In this document: in pieces, positions 17,153 through 25,492 of the stretch
Numbering within the stretch: the stretch's first letter is position 1
Layout: each line of letters starts with the position of its first letter
Origin: Rossellomorea aquimaris
GTDB lineage: Bacteria > Bacillota > Bacilli > Bacillales > Bacillaceae_B
Direction: 5' to 3'
Assembly (NCBI RefSeq): GCF_020171925.1
Contig: NZ_JAIVAR010000007.1
Location: forward strand, 62,001 to 126,000
DNA: 64,000 nucleotides
Position numbers and translations under genes: made by a program
Notes under the pieces: generated by a model
Told to the model about the DNA's origin: nothing
The model's input: only the letters and a program-made list of their open reading frames with translations
Databases searched by the model: none

Positions 17153-17680
17153 TTGTTGAGAATCGCAATTGGAACAAAGAACAAAGCAAAGGTGGAAGCC
17201 ATTCAGAAAGGGTTCAGGGAGCACTATGCTGATAACTATTTCGAATGCTTGAAGACGGAATCTAATGTCAATGAACAGCCTTTCTCAGATCAGGAGACAA
17301 TTGAAGGAGCGTTGAATCGTGCCAAAAACGTACTAAGGATGTCAGACTGTGAAGTTGGAATCGGTCTTGAAGGTGGAGTGACAGAAACCCTTTACGGTAT
17401 GTTCCTCTGTAACTGGGGGGCACTTGTTGATCGAAATGGCAATGAAATCATTGCAGGAGGGGCGCGTATATCGCTTCCTGCGGAAATCGCCAAGGAACTG
17501 AAAGCAGGCAGGGAACTTGGTCCGATTATGGAAGAATTCACAAATCGGTCTGACATCCGTCAAAATGATGGTGCGGTAGGTGTGTTTACCAACGGTGCGG
17601 TGACAAGGGATGAAATGTTCCTTCACGTTGTCCAGTTATTGATTGGGCAATGGAAGTATCGCAAACAGCTCGAAGGCTGA
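17153..17680 (+). CDS. DUF84 family inosine/xanthosine triphosphatase
   Basis: Similar to E. coli YjjX and Maf/ITPase-fold enzymes that hydrolyse non-canonical ITP/XTP and keep them out of nucleic acid. N-terminal IAIGTKNKAKVEAIQKGF is the nucleotide-binding strand-loop. SDQETIEGALNRAKN and VGIGLEGGV are family marks with the acidic metal ligands, and IRQNDGAVGVFTNG is typical of DUF84. 175 residues. The start is one of two TTG codons (17153 or 17156) after GAGGTAAGG. It lies 117 bases after ytoP, behind a terminator. Confidence 0.85.
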   Translation: MLRIAIGTKNKAKVEAIQKGFREHYADNYFECLKTESNVNEQPFSDQETIEGALNRAKNVLRMSDCEVGIGLEGGVTETLYGMFLCNWGALVDRNGNEIIAGGARISLPAEIAKELKAGRELGPIMEEFTNRSDIRQNDGAVGVFTNGAVTRDEMFLHVVQLLIGQWKYRKQLEG

Positions 17681-17718
17681 TATTGAACTATTTATAGATA
17701 CCTGAATACTTGGCCCAT

Positions 17719-17746
17719 ACCAATCTAATGACCCCTTCATAGGATA
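17719..17746 (+). promoter_or_regulatory. Candidate SigK-type promoter
   Basis: AC (17719–17720), 17-base spacer, CATAGGATA (17738–17746) fits the mother-cell sigma-K pattern AC-N16/17-CATANNNTA. It lies about 50 bases ahead of the repeat protein start. Confidence 0.4.
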
Positions 17747-17796
17747 AACTATATCGGTGATTTTTACTGATAATTCCATTACAGGGAGGTTAGATT

Positions 17797-18120
17797 ATGA
17801 GCTGTAGAAGAAATGACCGTGTCGGAGGACGCAGGAGCAATTGCTGGGATCTATTCGGGGACAACGTACTTGGTGCTGAGGACAATCGTGGAAGATGCCG
17901 CAGAAGAGACAACGTACTTGGTGCTGAGGACAACCGCGGAAGATGTTGCAGAAGAGATAACGTACTTGGTGCAGAGGACAATCGCGGAAGATGCCGCAGA
18001 AGAGATAACGTACTTGGTGCAGAAGACAATCGCGGAAGATGCCGTAGACGAGACAATGTACTAGGTGCAGAAGATAACCGTGGAAGATGCCGCCGCAGGA
18101 ATTGCTGCTGGTTCTGGTAA
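17797..18120 (+). CDS. Arg/Cys-rich protein built of five 16-residue repeats
   Basis: 107 residues. ATG at 17797 has GGAGG eight bases upstream (17785–17789). A 21-residue head (MSCRRNDRVGGRRSNCWDLFG) leads into five in-frame units of DNVLGAEDNRGRCRRR (residues 22–101), then a short tail NCCWFW. Each unit places an acidic patch, one Cys and an Arg cluster in fixed register; unit 2 reads RCCRR. No known enzyme or domain. The strong ribosome site, perfect frame keeping and own terminator show it is a real gene. The upstream SigK-like element and the Cys/Arg repeats suggest a spore coat or crust protein. Other ideas are nucleic-acid or metal binding. No modifying enzymes lie next to it. Confidence 0.8.
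   Translation: MSCRRNDRVGGRRSNCWDLFGDNVLGAEDNRGRCRRRDNVLGAEDNRGRCCRRDNVLGAEDNRGRCRRRDNVLGAEDNRGRCRRRDNVLGAEDNRGRCRRRNCCWFW
17860..18099 (+). repeat. Five tandem 48-bp coding repeats
   Basis: Units begin at 17860, 17908, 17956, 18004 and 18052, each 48 bp (16 codons). They differ mainly at third positions (for example GTGCTGAGGAC versus GTGCAGAAGAC), so selection acts on the protein. Confidence 0.9.
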
Positions 18121-18126
18121 TATGAT

Positions 18127-18158
18127 AAAAGGCTTTGCGCATTTGCGCAAAGCCTTTT
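18127..18158. terminator. Terminator of the repeat protein gene and dtpT
   Basis: AAAAGGCTTTGCGCA (18127–18141) pairs perfectly with TGCGCAAAGCCTTTT (18144–18158) between convergent genes. Confidence 0.9.
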
Positions 18159-18198
18159 GCTATATCATGTAGATCCCCTGAAAGAAAGTGGGGGATTC

Positions 18199-19692
18199 TT
18201 ATTTGACACCTTTCATGAACTCTTGGATCTTCGGAGACATCATGAATAGAATGATACTTAATAGAATTGCTGCTCCACCGATGGATCCGAAGTAAAGCAT
18301 TTCAGAATCCGCTGAATAGAACCTTACAAGCTGTGCATTCAGTGCCTGTGCTCCGGCAGAAGCCAGGAACCAAAGGCTCATTGTTTGAGCAGAGAAAGCT
18401 TCAGGTGCAAGTTTGGTAGTTGCTGATAAACCGACAGGTGATAACATCAACTCTCCAAGTACAACGATAAAGTAGCTCAATACAAGCCATAATGGACTAA
18501 CTAATGCATCTTCTCCTGTGAAGTATCCAGGAAGAAGGATAACTAAGAATGAAAGTCCAGCGAATAAAAGACCAAATGCGAATTTCTGAGGGATCGTTGG
18601 CTGACGATCACCAAGCTTCACCCACATTCCTGCAAAGATCGGAGCAAGCAGGATGATGAATAGTGGGTTCAGTGACTGGAACCAGGCAGGAGAAATCTCA
18701 ATTCCCAAGAAATCCAGTTGTGTACGTTTATCTGCATATGCAGCAAGGATTGTAGAACCTTGTTCCTGGATTGCCCAGAACATGACTGCTGCAATGAATA
18801 ATGGAATATAAGCAAGTACGCGTGAACGTTCTGTCGCTGTCGTTTTCGGGCTTCTGTACATGACGATGAAGTAAATTGTAGGAGCCAGGATACCGAAAAT
18901 TCCGACTAAATTAATGAATACATCCAGCGTGAACCATCCATTAGGAATCGTAATTCCAAGGATGATGGCAAGTACAACTACTACAAGAGCAGTCATTGAG
19001 CCGTATTTTTTCTTTTCAACGGCATTAAGCGGGTTAGGTACATACGTACCAGCAAGACCCAGGCTCTTCTTCTTTGTGATCATGAAAACAACTAGTCCGA
19101 AGAACATACCGATTGCGGCAAGTGCGAATCCCCAATGGAATCCATAGCTCTTCATAAGTGCACCAGTCAGAAGTGGTGCAAGGAACGCACCCATGTTGAT
19201 TCCCATATAGAAGATACTGAACGCAGCATCGCGGCGTGTATCATTTTCTGCATACATTTCACCAACGATAGTGGATACATTCGGCTTTAATAGACCTGTA
19301 CCCAGTACGATTAATACCATTGAAACGAAAAACATCGATAAGCTACCCGGGAATGATAAGGCAATATGCCCGAACATGATCAAAATCCCGCCATAAAAGA
19401 CTGCTTTGGACGTACCGAATAATCGGTCGGCAAGCCAGCCTCCGATTACACCTGACATATAGACAAGTGAACCATAAATTGACATGATTGCTAAAGCTGT
19501 ACCTTCATCTAAGCCGAGGCCACCCTTTGATACCTCATAATACATGTAGTAAACGAGGATTGCGCGCATTCCATAGTAAGAAAAGCGCTCCCAAAACTCA
19601 GTGAAGAAGAGCGTGAATAGCCCCTTAGGATGTCCGAAGAATCCCTTTTGTGGAACACTATCCACAATTTTCTGTTTATTGATTGACGACAT
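18199..19692 (-). CDS. dtpT: Proton-coupled di/tripeptide transporter (POT/PTR2 family)
   Basis: Major facilitator superfamily peptide:H+ symporter in the inner membrane. The PTR2 signature TEFWERFSYYGMRAILVYYM lies in the first helix (about residues 31–50; FYGM-type proton site EFWERF). There are about 14 hydrophobic helices, and QEQGSTILAAYA in the middle is a typical POT substrate-site motif. 497 residues, as in DtpT. ATG at 19692 follows AAGGAGGTTGTAAT. Single gene. The AT-rich region upstream should hold its promoter. The symbol follows the L. lactis family member; peptide specificity is inferred. Confidence 0.9.
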   Translation of the reverse strand: MSSINKQKIVDSVPQKGFFGHPKGLFTLFFTEFWERFSYYGMRAILVYYMYYEVSKGGLGLDEGTALAIMSIYGSLVYMSGVIGGWLADRLFGTSKAVFYGGILIMFGHIALSFPGSLSMFFVSMVLIVLGTGLLKPNVSTIVGEMYAENDTRRDAAFSIFYMGINMGAFLAPLLTGALMKSYGFHWGFALAAIGMFFGLVVFMITKKKSLGLAGTYVPNPLNAVEKKKYGSMTALVVVVLAIILGITIPNGWFTLDVFINLVGIFGILAPTIYFIVMYRSPKTTATERSRVLAYIPLFIAAVMFWAIQEQGSTILAAYADKRTQLDFLGIEISPAWFQSLNPLFIILLAPIFAGMWVKLGDRQPTIPQKFAFGLLFAGLSFLVILLPGYFTGEDALVSPLWLVLSYFIVVLGELMLSPVGLSATTKLAPEAFSAQTMSLWFLASAGAQALNAQLVRFYSADSEMLYFGSIGGAAILLSIILFMMSPKIQEFMKGVK

Positions 19693-19858
19693 ATTACAAC
19701 CTCCTTAGTTCTTTTACTATAATATTTTAATATTTTCATAAAGTCAAAAAAACTTTTAAAACTAGTAATTATATCATAAAATGTTTTTATTTTACCAACA
19801 TTTTATTATTTTAGAATAGTAAGATAATTTGGGTGGAGAGACACAATTATCTACAATG

Positions 19859-19897
19859 AAAAAGCATGCCGGGTATCATTATACCGGCATGCTTTTT
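19859..19897. terminator. Terminator of ytoQ (bidirectional shape)
   Basis: AAAAAGCATGCCGG (19859–19872) pairs with CCGGCATGCTTTTT (19884–19897), just beyond the ytoQ stop on the minus strand. Confidence 0.85.
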
Positions 19898-19940
19898 AGG
19901 TCTTAAAGTCAAAATTACTGTCAGTTATTGAATAATCTGG

Positions 19941-20387
19941 TTATTCGGTTTCGAAAATATATGAAAGTACTTTCGTTGCCTGTTCAATTGTCGTACATGT
20001 TACATTTGCTTTATTCGATAGTTCTTTAAGAGGATGGTGCAGTTCTTCAGGGCGGATCAATATCAGCGGCTTATTCATGGCGATTGCGGTACTGGCATCC
20101 ATCGCTGTATTCCATTGTTTGTATTTTTCCCCGAATAGTGCAACGACAAGGTCGGACTTCTTCATAAGAAGCTCCGTCCGGAGATTATTGATGGCCGAGG
20201 CAGCATCGTCCCGGAGAACTTTGTCATGCTGTTCACCAAGGATTTCCTCCCCGATATCATCAGAGCGTCCATGATTCTCCATAGGACCGACAAATGTTAA
20301 AGGCAGGTCCAGCTCCTTCGCTTTCAGTTTTAAATCCTCTCTCCAGCTACTATGTATTTCCCCTGCAAGGTAGACAGTCAATTCCAT
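19941..20387 (-). CDS. ytoQ: YtoQ family protein
   Basis: 148 residues with the look of a nucleoside 2-deoxyribosyltransferase-like Rossmann fold: N-terminal ELTVYLAGEIHSSWR, the KSDLVVALFGEKYKQWNTAMD segment and STAIAMNKPLILIRPEELHHPLKEL. Synteny and length match B. subtilis YtoQ, whose function is not established. ATG 20387 is preceded by AGGGGT on the minus strand. Single gene. Confidence 0.85.
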   Translation of the reverse strand: MELTVYLAGEIHSSWREDLKLKAKELDLPLTFVGPMENHGRSDDIGEEILGEQHDKVLRDDAASAINNLRTELLMKKSDLVVALFGEKYKQWNTAMDASTAIAMNKPLILIRPEELHHPLKELSNKANVTCTTIEQATKVLSYIFETE

Positions 20388-20489
20388 TCGTTAACCCCTC
20401 CTTTTTTAGTCATCTTATCATATTTACCCCACCATTAGAAAAAGTAACCACCAATGCCACAAAATAAAGGTTTTTTCTGGATGAAAGGG

Positions 20490-20518
20490 TTGTCAATAGT
20501 ACTATGTGACGGTATTAT
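20490..20518 (+). promoter_or_regulatory. Probable SigA promoter of the lipoprotein gene
   Basis: TTGTCA (20490–20495), 17-base spacer, TATTAT (20513–20518), about 64 bases before the start codon. Confidence 0.5.
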
Positions 20519-20581
20519 TAGCATAGGCCCTAAGTAAGTTAACATAAGGTGCTACACTCGCCTAAAAGGGAGGATAAGAGA

Positions 20582-21088
20582 TTGAAAACATTTATGTCGA
20601 TTGTTTTCTTCTTTCTTGTACTCAGTTTGGCTGGATGCAATACAACGATAGACAAAGAAAAAGAGCAGACAGCGCAAACGGTGGAAGATACGTTCAAGGA
20701 TGATCCCAAGAATGCTAAAGAAAAAGCCGGTGATGTAAGCTTTTATCTTCCATTCGGTGCCAAGATTGAAAAAGAATCTTCCAATAATATCATTATTTCA
20801 AAAGGCTCTGATACGTTCATCCTGTTCGCCAATCCAGAAGAAGAGAAGGATAGTGAACTTTTATATAATATGGCCATCAGTGAGAAGGAAACGATTATCC
20901 AGCAAGGGAAATTCAAGGATGACGGTCGATTTGGATACTACGTCATCAAGGAACTGCCCCATTCTGAAAAGTATGAGCTCACTGTGGGGATCGGCGGTAC
21001 GAAACTGACCACCCAATCCCAAATGGACGCTTTATCCGACAATGCCGAAATGATGATGGAAATCGCCAGCTCTGTAAAACATAAATAA
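20582..21088 (+). CDS. Putative lipoprotein of unknown function
   Basis: 168 residues from TTG at 20582, with GGGAGG nine bases upstream. Lipoprotein signal: KTFMSIVFFFLVLSLAGC with lipobox LAGC, so Cys19 would be lipidated and the protein anchored outside the membrane. The mature part starts with a charged linker (TTIDKEKEQTAQTVEDTF), then a compact alpha/beta region with a strand-rich middle (SFYLPFGAKIEKESSNNIIISKGS). No named domain recognised. Single gene with promoter and terminator. The open frame extends 11 codons upstream without a ribosome site. Confidence 0.8.
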   Translation: MKTFMSIVFFFLVLSLAGCNTTIDKEKEQTAQTVEDTFKDDPKNAKEKAGDVSFYLPFGAKIEKESSNNIIISKGSDTFILFANPEEEKDSELLYNMAISEKETIIQQGKFKDDGRFGYYVIKELPHSEKYELTVGIGGTKLTTQSQMDALSDNAEMMMEIASSVKHK

Positions 21089-21096
21089 AACGACGA

Positions 21097-21138
21097 ACCG
21101 ATTTTTTACTGTTCCCGGTAGAAAATCGGCTTTTTTTA
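21097..21138 (+). terminator. Lipoprotein gene terminator
   Basis: CCGATTTT pairs with AAAATCGG (21122–21129), with further pairing TAC/GTA inside, then seven Ts. Confidence 0.8.
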
Positions 21139-21276
21139 TAATGGTCATTTACTTTTGAATTTGTTGTTCTCTCATTATAAGACCGTTGTTGGTTCGATGT
21201 AAGACTTTGTTTTACGATATACCGCGTGAGGTTCCTTGCTATCACCTAAATGGGACTCATGCCCGTAAAAACCACT

Positions 21277-21808
21277 TTCATTCCGATGATTACACCCATT
21301 ATCGGATCCATTCGCCCCTTCATTCCGATGATTCCACCCTTTATCGGATCCATTCGCCCCTCTATTCTGATGATTACACCCTTTTTCGAATTAATTCGCC
21401 CCTTCATTCTGATGATTACACCCATTATCGGATCCATTCGCCCCTTCATTCCGATGATTCCACCCTTTATCGGATCCATTCGCCCCTTCATTCCGATGAT
21501 TACACCCTTTATCGGATCCATTCGCCCCTTCATTCTGATGATTCCCCCATTATCGGATTAATTCGCCCCTTCATTCCGATGATTACACCCATTATCGGAT
21601 CCATTCGCCCCTCTATTCTGATGATTACACCCTTTTTCGAATTAATTCGCCCCATCATTCCGATGATTACACCCATTATCGGATCCATTCGCCCCTTCAT
21701 TCTGATGATTACACCCATTATCGGATTAATTCGCCCCTTCATTCCGATGATTACACCCTTTATCGGATTAATTCGCCCCTTCATTCTGATGATTACACCC
21801 TTTATCGG
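21277..21808. repeat. Tandem array of a 42-bp non-coding repeat, 12 full units plus a partial
   Basis: The unit reads TTCATTCCGATGATTACACC/CATTATCGGATCCATTCGCCCC (written in two halves). Full units start at 21277, 21319, 21361, 21403, 21445, 21487, 21529, 21570, 21612, 21654, 21696 and 21738; a 29-bp partial unit runs 21780–21808. Unit 7 (21529–21569) is 41 bp, so the frame breaks and the array is not a protein gene. Most units contain CCGATGAT…ATTATCGG, a hairpin with 8-bp arms and a 7-base loop (a G·U pair included). Units 3 and 9 are identical variants that lack the pairing. No ribosome site precedes any frame. Confidence 0.9.
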
Positions 21809-21968
21809 CCAAGTGTGCGAATACTCCGCTACTCGATTCTTCACCTGCAACGAACTTTATGAACTTTTAGAAAAATATGATTACGTAAAATACATATAGA
21901 CAAAAACTACATGTGTCTTTACACTAGTAAATGTGTGTATTCCTTATCATCTGAAAAGGAGATTGAAA

Positions 21969-23003
21969 ATGAAACAATATTTGGAACGTAAGGGAATAAA
22001 GGTATCCGCAAAAGTTTACTTCATAGATGCTTTAAGTTATATGGCCCTCGGATTATTCAGTTCATTGATCATTGGATTAATCATAAAAACGATCGGGGAG
22101 CAGGCGACGTTCCTGCCACAATCCGTCAGTACATTCTTCATTGAAATGGGCAGTCTGGCCATCGGGCTGATGGGACCTGCAATCGGAGTGGCCATTGCAT
22201 TCGGATTGGGTGCGCCGCCGCTTGTGTTGTTTGCAGCTGTGGTGACTGGGGCGGCAGGTGCGACTCTAGGTGGCCCGGCAGGTGCTTACCTTGCAGCCGT
22301 CGTTTCGACCGAAATCGGTAAATTTGTGAGTAAGACAACAAAGGTGGATATTATCGTCACACCATTTGTGACGATTCTTGCAGGTTTTTCAGTAGCATCC
22401 TTTGCTGGTCCCGGGATTGGGGATTTCATGACCATGTTTGGGAGCTGGATCAGCTGGGCGACTGAACAAAGGCCGATCATCATGGGGATCCTGGTCGCTG
22501 CACTCATGGGGCTTGCATTAACCGCGCCGATCTCAAGTGCCGCCATTGCACTTATGCTTGACCTTAGTGGTATCGCAGCCGGAGCGGCAACGATTGGGTG
22601 TGCGGCTCAAATGGTAGGGTTCGCGGTAATCAGCTACAGGGAAAATAAAGTGGGTGGCCTCCTTGCTCAAGGAATCGGCACTTCCATGCTTCAGGTGCCC
22701 AATATCATCCGGCACCCCCGTATCCTGCTGCCGCCAACCATTGCTGGAATGATCCTTGCACCAATCGGGACGACGCTCTGGCTTATGGAAAATAATGCTG
22801 CAGGTGCAGGTATGGGGACAAGTGGTTTGGTCGGGCAGATCATGACATTCAAGACGATGGGGTTCTCCTGGGATACTGCCATGAAAGTCCTTCTGTTGCA
22901 TTTCGTTGGACCTGCAGCCATCTCCCTGTTACTATCGGAATATATGAGAAAGATTGGCTGGATCAAACCCGGCCAGATGACGATCGATACAGGAGGAAAA
23001 TAA
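21969..23003 (+). CDS. PTS-type EIIC-domain membrane protein (lone)
   Basis: 344 residues, about nine or ten transmembrane helices rich in Gly and Ala, matching the PTS_EIIC_2 membrane-domain type. Features: GLMGPAIGVAIAFGLGAPP, GGPAGAYLAAVVSTEIGKF, and LTAPISSAAIALML in the translocation core. No EIIA or EIIB domain is attached or encoded nearby, so sugar phosphorylation cannot be assumed. ATG at 21969 has AAAGGAGA upstream; the frame opens 12 codons earlier without a site. It is followed one base later by ytpP, so the two are co-translated. Confidence 0.85.
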   Translation: MKQYLERKGIKVSAKVYFIDALSYMALGLFSSLIIGLIIKTIGEQATFLPQSVSTFFIEMGSLAIGLMGPAIGVAIAFGLGAPPLVLFAAVVTGAAGATLGGPAGAYLAAVVSTEIGKFVSKTTKVDIIVTPFVTILAGFSVASFAGPGIGDFMTMFGSWISWATEQRPIIMGILVAALMGLALTAPISSAAIALMLDLSGIAAGAATIGCAAQMVGFAVISYRENKVGGLLAQGIGTSMLQVPNIIRHPRILLPPTIAGMILAPIGTTLWLMENNAAGAGMGTSGLVGQIMTFKTMGFSWDTAMKVLLLHFVGPAAISLLLSEYMRKIGWIKPGQMTIDTGGK

Positions 23004-23004
23004 C

Positions 23005-23322
23005 ATGCGCAAACTAGAAACGATGGAAGAATTCAACGAATTAAAACAAAATGGTAAACATGTCTTTATGTTTTCGGCTGACTGGTGCCCCGACTGTCGG
23101 GTGATCGAACCGATCTTGCCTGAAATAGAAAATGAATATAGCGATTACACATTTTTATATGTAGATCGAGATCAATTCATCGATATTTGCATCGAGAATG
23201 ATATCTTTGGGATCCCAAGCTTCCTTGCATTCGAAGACGGACAGGAAACCGGCCGCTTTGTAAGCAAGGACCGCAAAACAAAAGAAGAGATTCAAGAATT
23301 CATGAACAGCCTATCCAAATGA
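23005..23322 (+). CDS. ytpP: Thioredoxin-like protein YtpP
   Basis: 105-residue thioredoxin fold. The active site is WCPDC at residues 27–31, which replaces the usual WCGPC, and the cis-proline loop is FGIPSF near residue 71. It likely reduces or isomerises disulfides in the cytoplasm (no signal peptide). The start at 23005 comes one base after the PTS-like gene, with AGGAGGA inside that gene's end. Name from synteny and size with B. subtilis YtpP. Confidence 0.9.
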   Translation: MRKLETMEEFNELKQNGKHVFMFSADWCPDCRVIEPILPEIENEYSDYTFLYVDRDQFIDICIENDIFGIPSFLAFEDGQETGRFVSKDRKTKEEIQEFMNSLSK

Positions 23323-23324
23323 TG

Positions 23325-23357
23325 AAAAGGGATATCCTTAATGGGTATCCCTTTTTA
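23325..23357 (+). terminator. ytpP terminator
   Basis: AAAAGGGATATCC pairs with GGGTATCCCTTTT (23343–23355), one G·U, then Ts. Confidence 0.8.
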
Positions 23358-23461
23358 AATGAAGGATTTTTTTTGTATTATCGCGATTTTATTGTAAAAT
23401 GTTCTAAGTGACAGTTTATTAATCGAACGGTACGATGTTCAGTATAAGAAGGAGGGGAACC

Positions 23462-24256
23462 ATGGATATTAAAAAATTGAAAGGGATCCTTCAGGAGCGA
23501 TTGGAAAAACCGAATCGCACGTTTACATATGATCGGGAGAAAGATTCCCTGCGCATAGAAAATACCGAGACCAAGAAAGGGATTACGGTAGCACTTCCGC
23601 CCATCGTCTCTAAGTGGAAAGAAAATAATAAAAAAATTGTCGATGAAGTTGTGTATTACGTTGAGGAAGCGCTGAATGTAATGGGGACGGATGCCGATAT
23701 GGACAGTAAAGAGAAAAAGGTATTTCCTGTCATCCGGTCCACTTCATTCGCCACCGAATCTAATGATGGAATCCCGCTCGTCACGGATGACCATACGGCC
23801 GAAACAAGGATCTATTATGCAATCGATCTTGGTTCGACCTATCGGCTGATCGATGAGAACATGCTGAAAGAAGAAGGTTGGTCTCATGAGCAGATGAAAG
23901 AGACTGCGTTGTTCAACGTCAGAGGGCTGCCGACTCAGATGAAGAAAGACGAGGTTGCCGGAAACATCTATTATTTCTTGAATAATAATGACGGCTATGA
24001 CGCCAGTCGTATTTTGAACGATGCCTTCCTAAAGAAAATCAGCGGAGATATACAAGGCGAGATGACCGTATCCGTACCGCATCAAGACGTGCTTGTCATT
24101 GGGGATATCCGGAATGAAACCGGCTATGATGTACTGGCACAGTTGACAATGAGCTTTTTCACCACGGGCAATGTCCCGATAACGGCATTATCATTCGTCT
24201 ATGAAGATGGAGAGCTTGAACCGATCTTCATCCTGGCTAAAAATCGTAAAAAGTGA
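23462..24256 (+). CDS. ytpQ: YtpQ, DUF1444 family protein
   Basis: 264 residues from ATG 23462, preceded by AAGGAGGGG; the frame opens earlier without a site. N-terminal helical region with [13 protein letters not shown], then a mixed alpha/beta body ([35 protein letters not shown]) that carries the conserved DUF1444 features. Soluble, no signal. Function unknown in the family. It runs into ytpR 15 bases later, so the two form an operon. Confidence 0.87.
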   Translation: MDIKKLKGILQERLEKPNRTFTYDREKDSLRIENTETKKGITVALPPIVSKWKENNKKIVDEVVYYVEEALNVMGTDADMDSKEKKVFPVIRSTSFATESNDGIPLVTDDHTAETRIYYAIDLGSTYRLIDENMLKEEGWSHEQMKETALFNVRGLPTQMKKDEVAGNIYYFLNNNDGYDASRILNDAFLKKISGDIQGEMTVSVPHQDVLVIGDIRNETGYDVLAQLTMSFFTTGNVPITALSFVYEDGELEPIFILAKNRKK

Positions 24257-24271
24257 AGGGAGAAAACATTG

Positions 24272-24877
24272 ATGAACGTATTTTATAATCTTGAAGGAAT
24301 CGGGGACACCCTGATCATTACGCTACAACCTGGATTCGAAGGAAAAGTCGATCATGAAGGAAAAGGGGACGCTGTCCGCATCTTCTGTCAGGAAACAGGC
24401 AAAACCGTCGGCTATAACCTATTCAATGCGGTTAGCTACATGGAGTTATCTGAAAAAGGACAAGTTGAGATGAACGACGATAAGCTCGGGCAAATCAACG
24501 AAGCATTGAAGAAAAACGGAGTGGAAGAAGTACTGGAGGCAGACTTCTCCCCTAAATTCGTAGTAGGCTTTGTTTCGGAAAAGGAAAAGCACCCGAACGC
24601 CGACAAATTAAACATCTGTAAAGTGGATGTAGGCGGAGAAACCCTGCAAATCGTATGCGGCGCACCTAATGTCGATCAAGGTCAGAAAGTCGTTGTCGCC
24701 AAAGTTGGAGCAGTCATGCCGAGCGGGATGGTCATCAAAGACGCAGAGCTCCGCGGTGTCCCTTCATCCGGGATGATCTGTTCAGCAAAAGAACTTGACC
24801 TGCCGAATGCCCCTCAGGAAAAAGGGATCCTGGTACTTGAAGACAGCTATGAAGTTGGACAGCCTTTTAAAGGATAA
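24272..24877 (+). CDS. ytpR: YtpR, EMAP/PheT-type tRNA-binding domain protein
   Basis: 201 residues. The C-terminal half is a tRNA-binding OB-fold as in Trbp111 and the PheRS beta N-terminus: [47 protein letters not shown] and [12 protein letters not shown]. The N-terminal 90 residues are a YtpR-specific domain. Probably binds tRNA or acts as an aminoacyl-tRNA auxiliary factor; no catalytic motif. ATG 24272 follows AGGGAGA. Confidence 0.9.
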   Translation: MNVFYNLEGIGDTLIITLQPGFEGKVDHEGKGDAVRIFCQETGKTVGYNLFNAVSYMELSEKGQVEMNDDKLGQINEALKKNGVEEVLEADFSPKFVVGFVSEKEKHPNADKLNICKVDVGGETLQIVCGAPNVDQGQKVVVAKVGAVMPSGMVIKDAELRGVPSSGMICSAKELDLPNAPQEKGILVLEDSYEVGQPFKG

Positions 24878-24895
24878 TTGAATTACACCGTAATG

Positions 24896-24931
24896 CCCTG
24901 AGTCGATGATGGATGGCTTAGGGTTTTTTAA
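24896..24931 (+). terminator. ytpQ–ytpR terminator
   Basis: CCCTGAGTC pairs imperfectly with GGCTTAGGG, then TTTTTT. Confidence 0.7.
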
Positions 24932-25064
24932 TTTGTAAGGTGTATGTTGATCTTCTGTAATGTTAAATATATTTAAAAATTATGTTGGTTATAAGACACA
25001 GAATCATGAGGTGTTCAACATCTCTTTTTTCCTCTGTAAAAGGCTAATTTTTTTAGCTGATTCC

Positions 25065-25315
25065 AGCTGTTGATTGGAGTGGAAGACGAAGTCTCCTGCG
25101 GGAAGAGTAGCAAATGTGAGACGTGTCCAGCTCCAAGGCTTAGATGCACATGTCATAAGGCAAACCGACCAAGAAGGCAAAGAGCGCCTTCCAGGCAGAT
25201 TCGACTTATGCCACCCGCCCCTCTTCAAAGCCCTTCTGCTTTTCTTCCCGCAGGCAAAGCCAAGGAGGCTCACGGGCTACCCGTGGAAAGCGAAGTCTTC
25301 CTCGGAATTCAACTG
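25065..25315 (+). repeat. Roughly 128-bp inverted-repeat element split by a second repeat
   Basis: The left part 25065–25122 (AGCTGTTGATTGGAGTGGAA… to GTGAGAC) and right part 25247–25315 (CCCGCAGGCAAAGCC… to AATTCAACTG) together match the element at 37982–38109. In the intact copy GTGAGAC is followed directly by CCCGCAGG, so the 124 bases at 25123–25246 are extra. The surrounding 24932–25492 gap holds no gene; A+T-rich sequence after 25330 includes the sftA promoter region. Confidence 0.75.
25123..25246 (+). repeat. Second repeat element nested in the first
   Basis: It starts GTGTCCAGCTCCAAGGCTTAG and ends CTTCTGCTTTTCTT. Internal inverted pairs include CATAAG…CTTATG (about 25152–25210) and AAGGC…GCCTT. 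This resembles an interspersed repeat type I recall from other Bacillus genomes; only one copy is in this window. Confidence 0.55.
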
Positions 25316-25492
25316 CGGTAGAGAAGGGTCATTCTTTAAATCTTTAATCTAACTTTTCCCATCCCAACAATATTACACCAATATTGCTTTCGACACATTT
25401 AATTAACAATTCTCTAATTCTAGCGAAATTACTCGAATTTTTCTCTTTAACTGATAAAATATAAGATAAGTATCAAAGAAAGAGTGATAATT

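Noticed and set aside
17795..18142. Antisense and shifted open frames over the repeat protein gene
   Set aside because: Tandem 48-bp units keep all frames open. Only the frame at 17797 has a strong ribosome site and a sensible protein with silent variation between units.
21277..21808. CRISPR array
   Set aside because: Units are contiguous with no spacers and no cas genes are in the window.
21186..21899. A 237-residue open frame running through the 42-bp array
   Set aside because: One unit is 41 bp, so the frame reads different phases of the repeat; there is no ribosome site, and both strands and other frames are equally open. It is a by-product of repeats without stops.
25070..25352. Small frames in the nested repeat region
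   Set aside because: They span repeat boundaries and have no supporting start signal.
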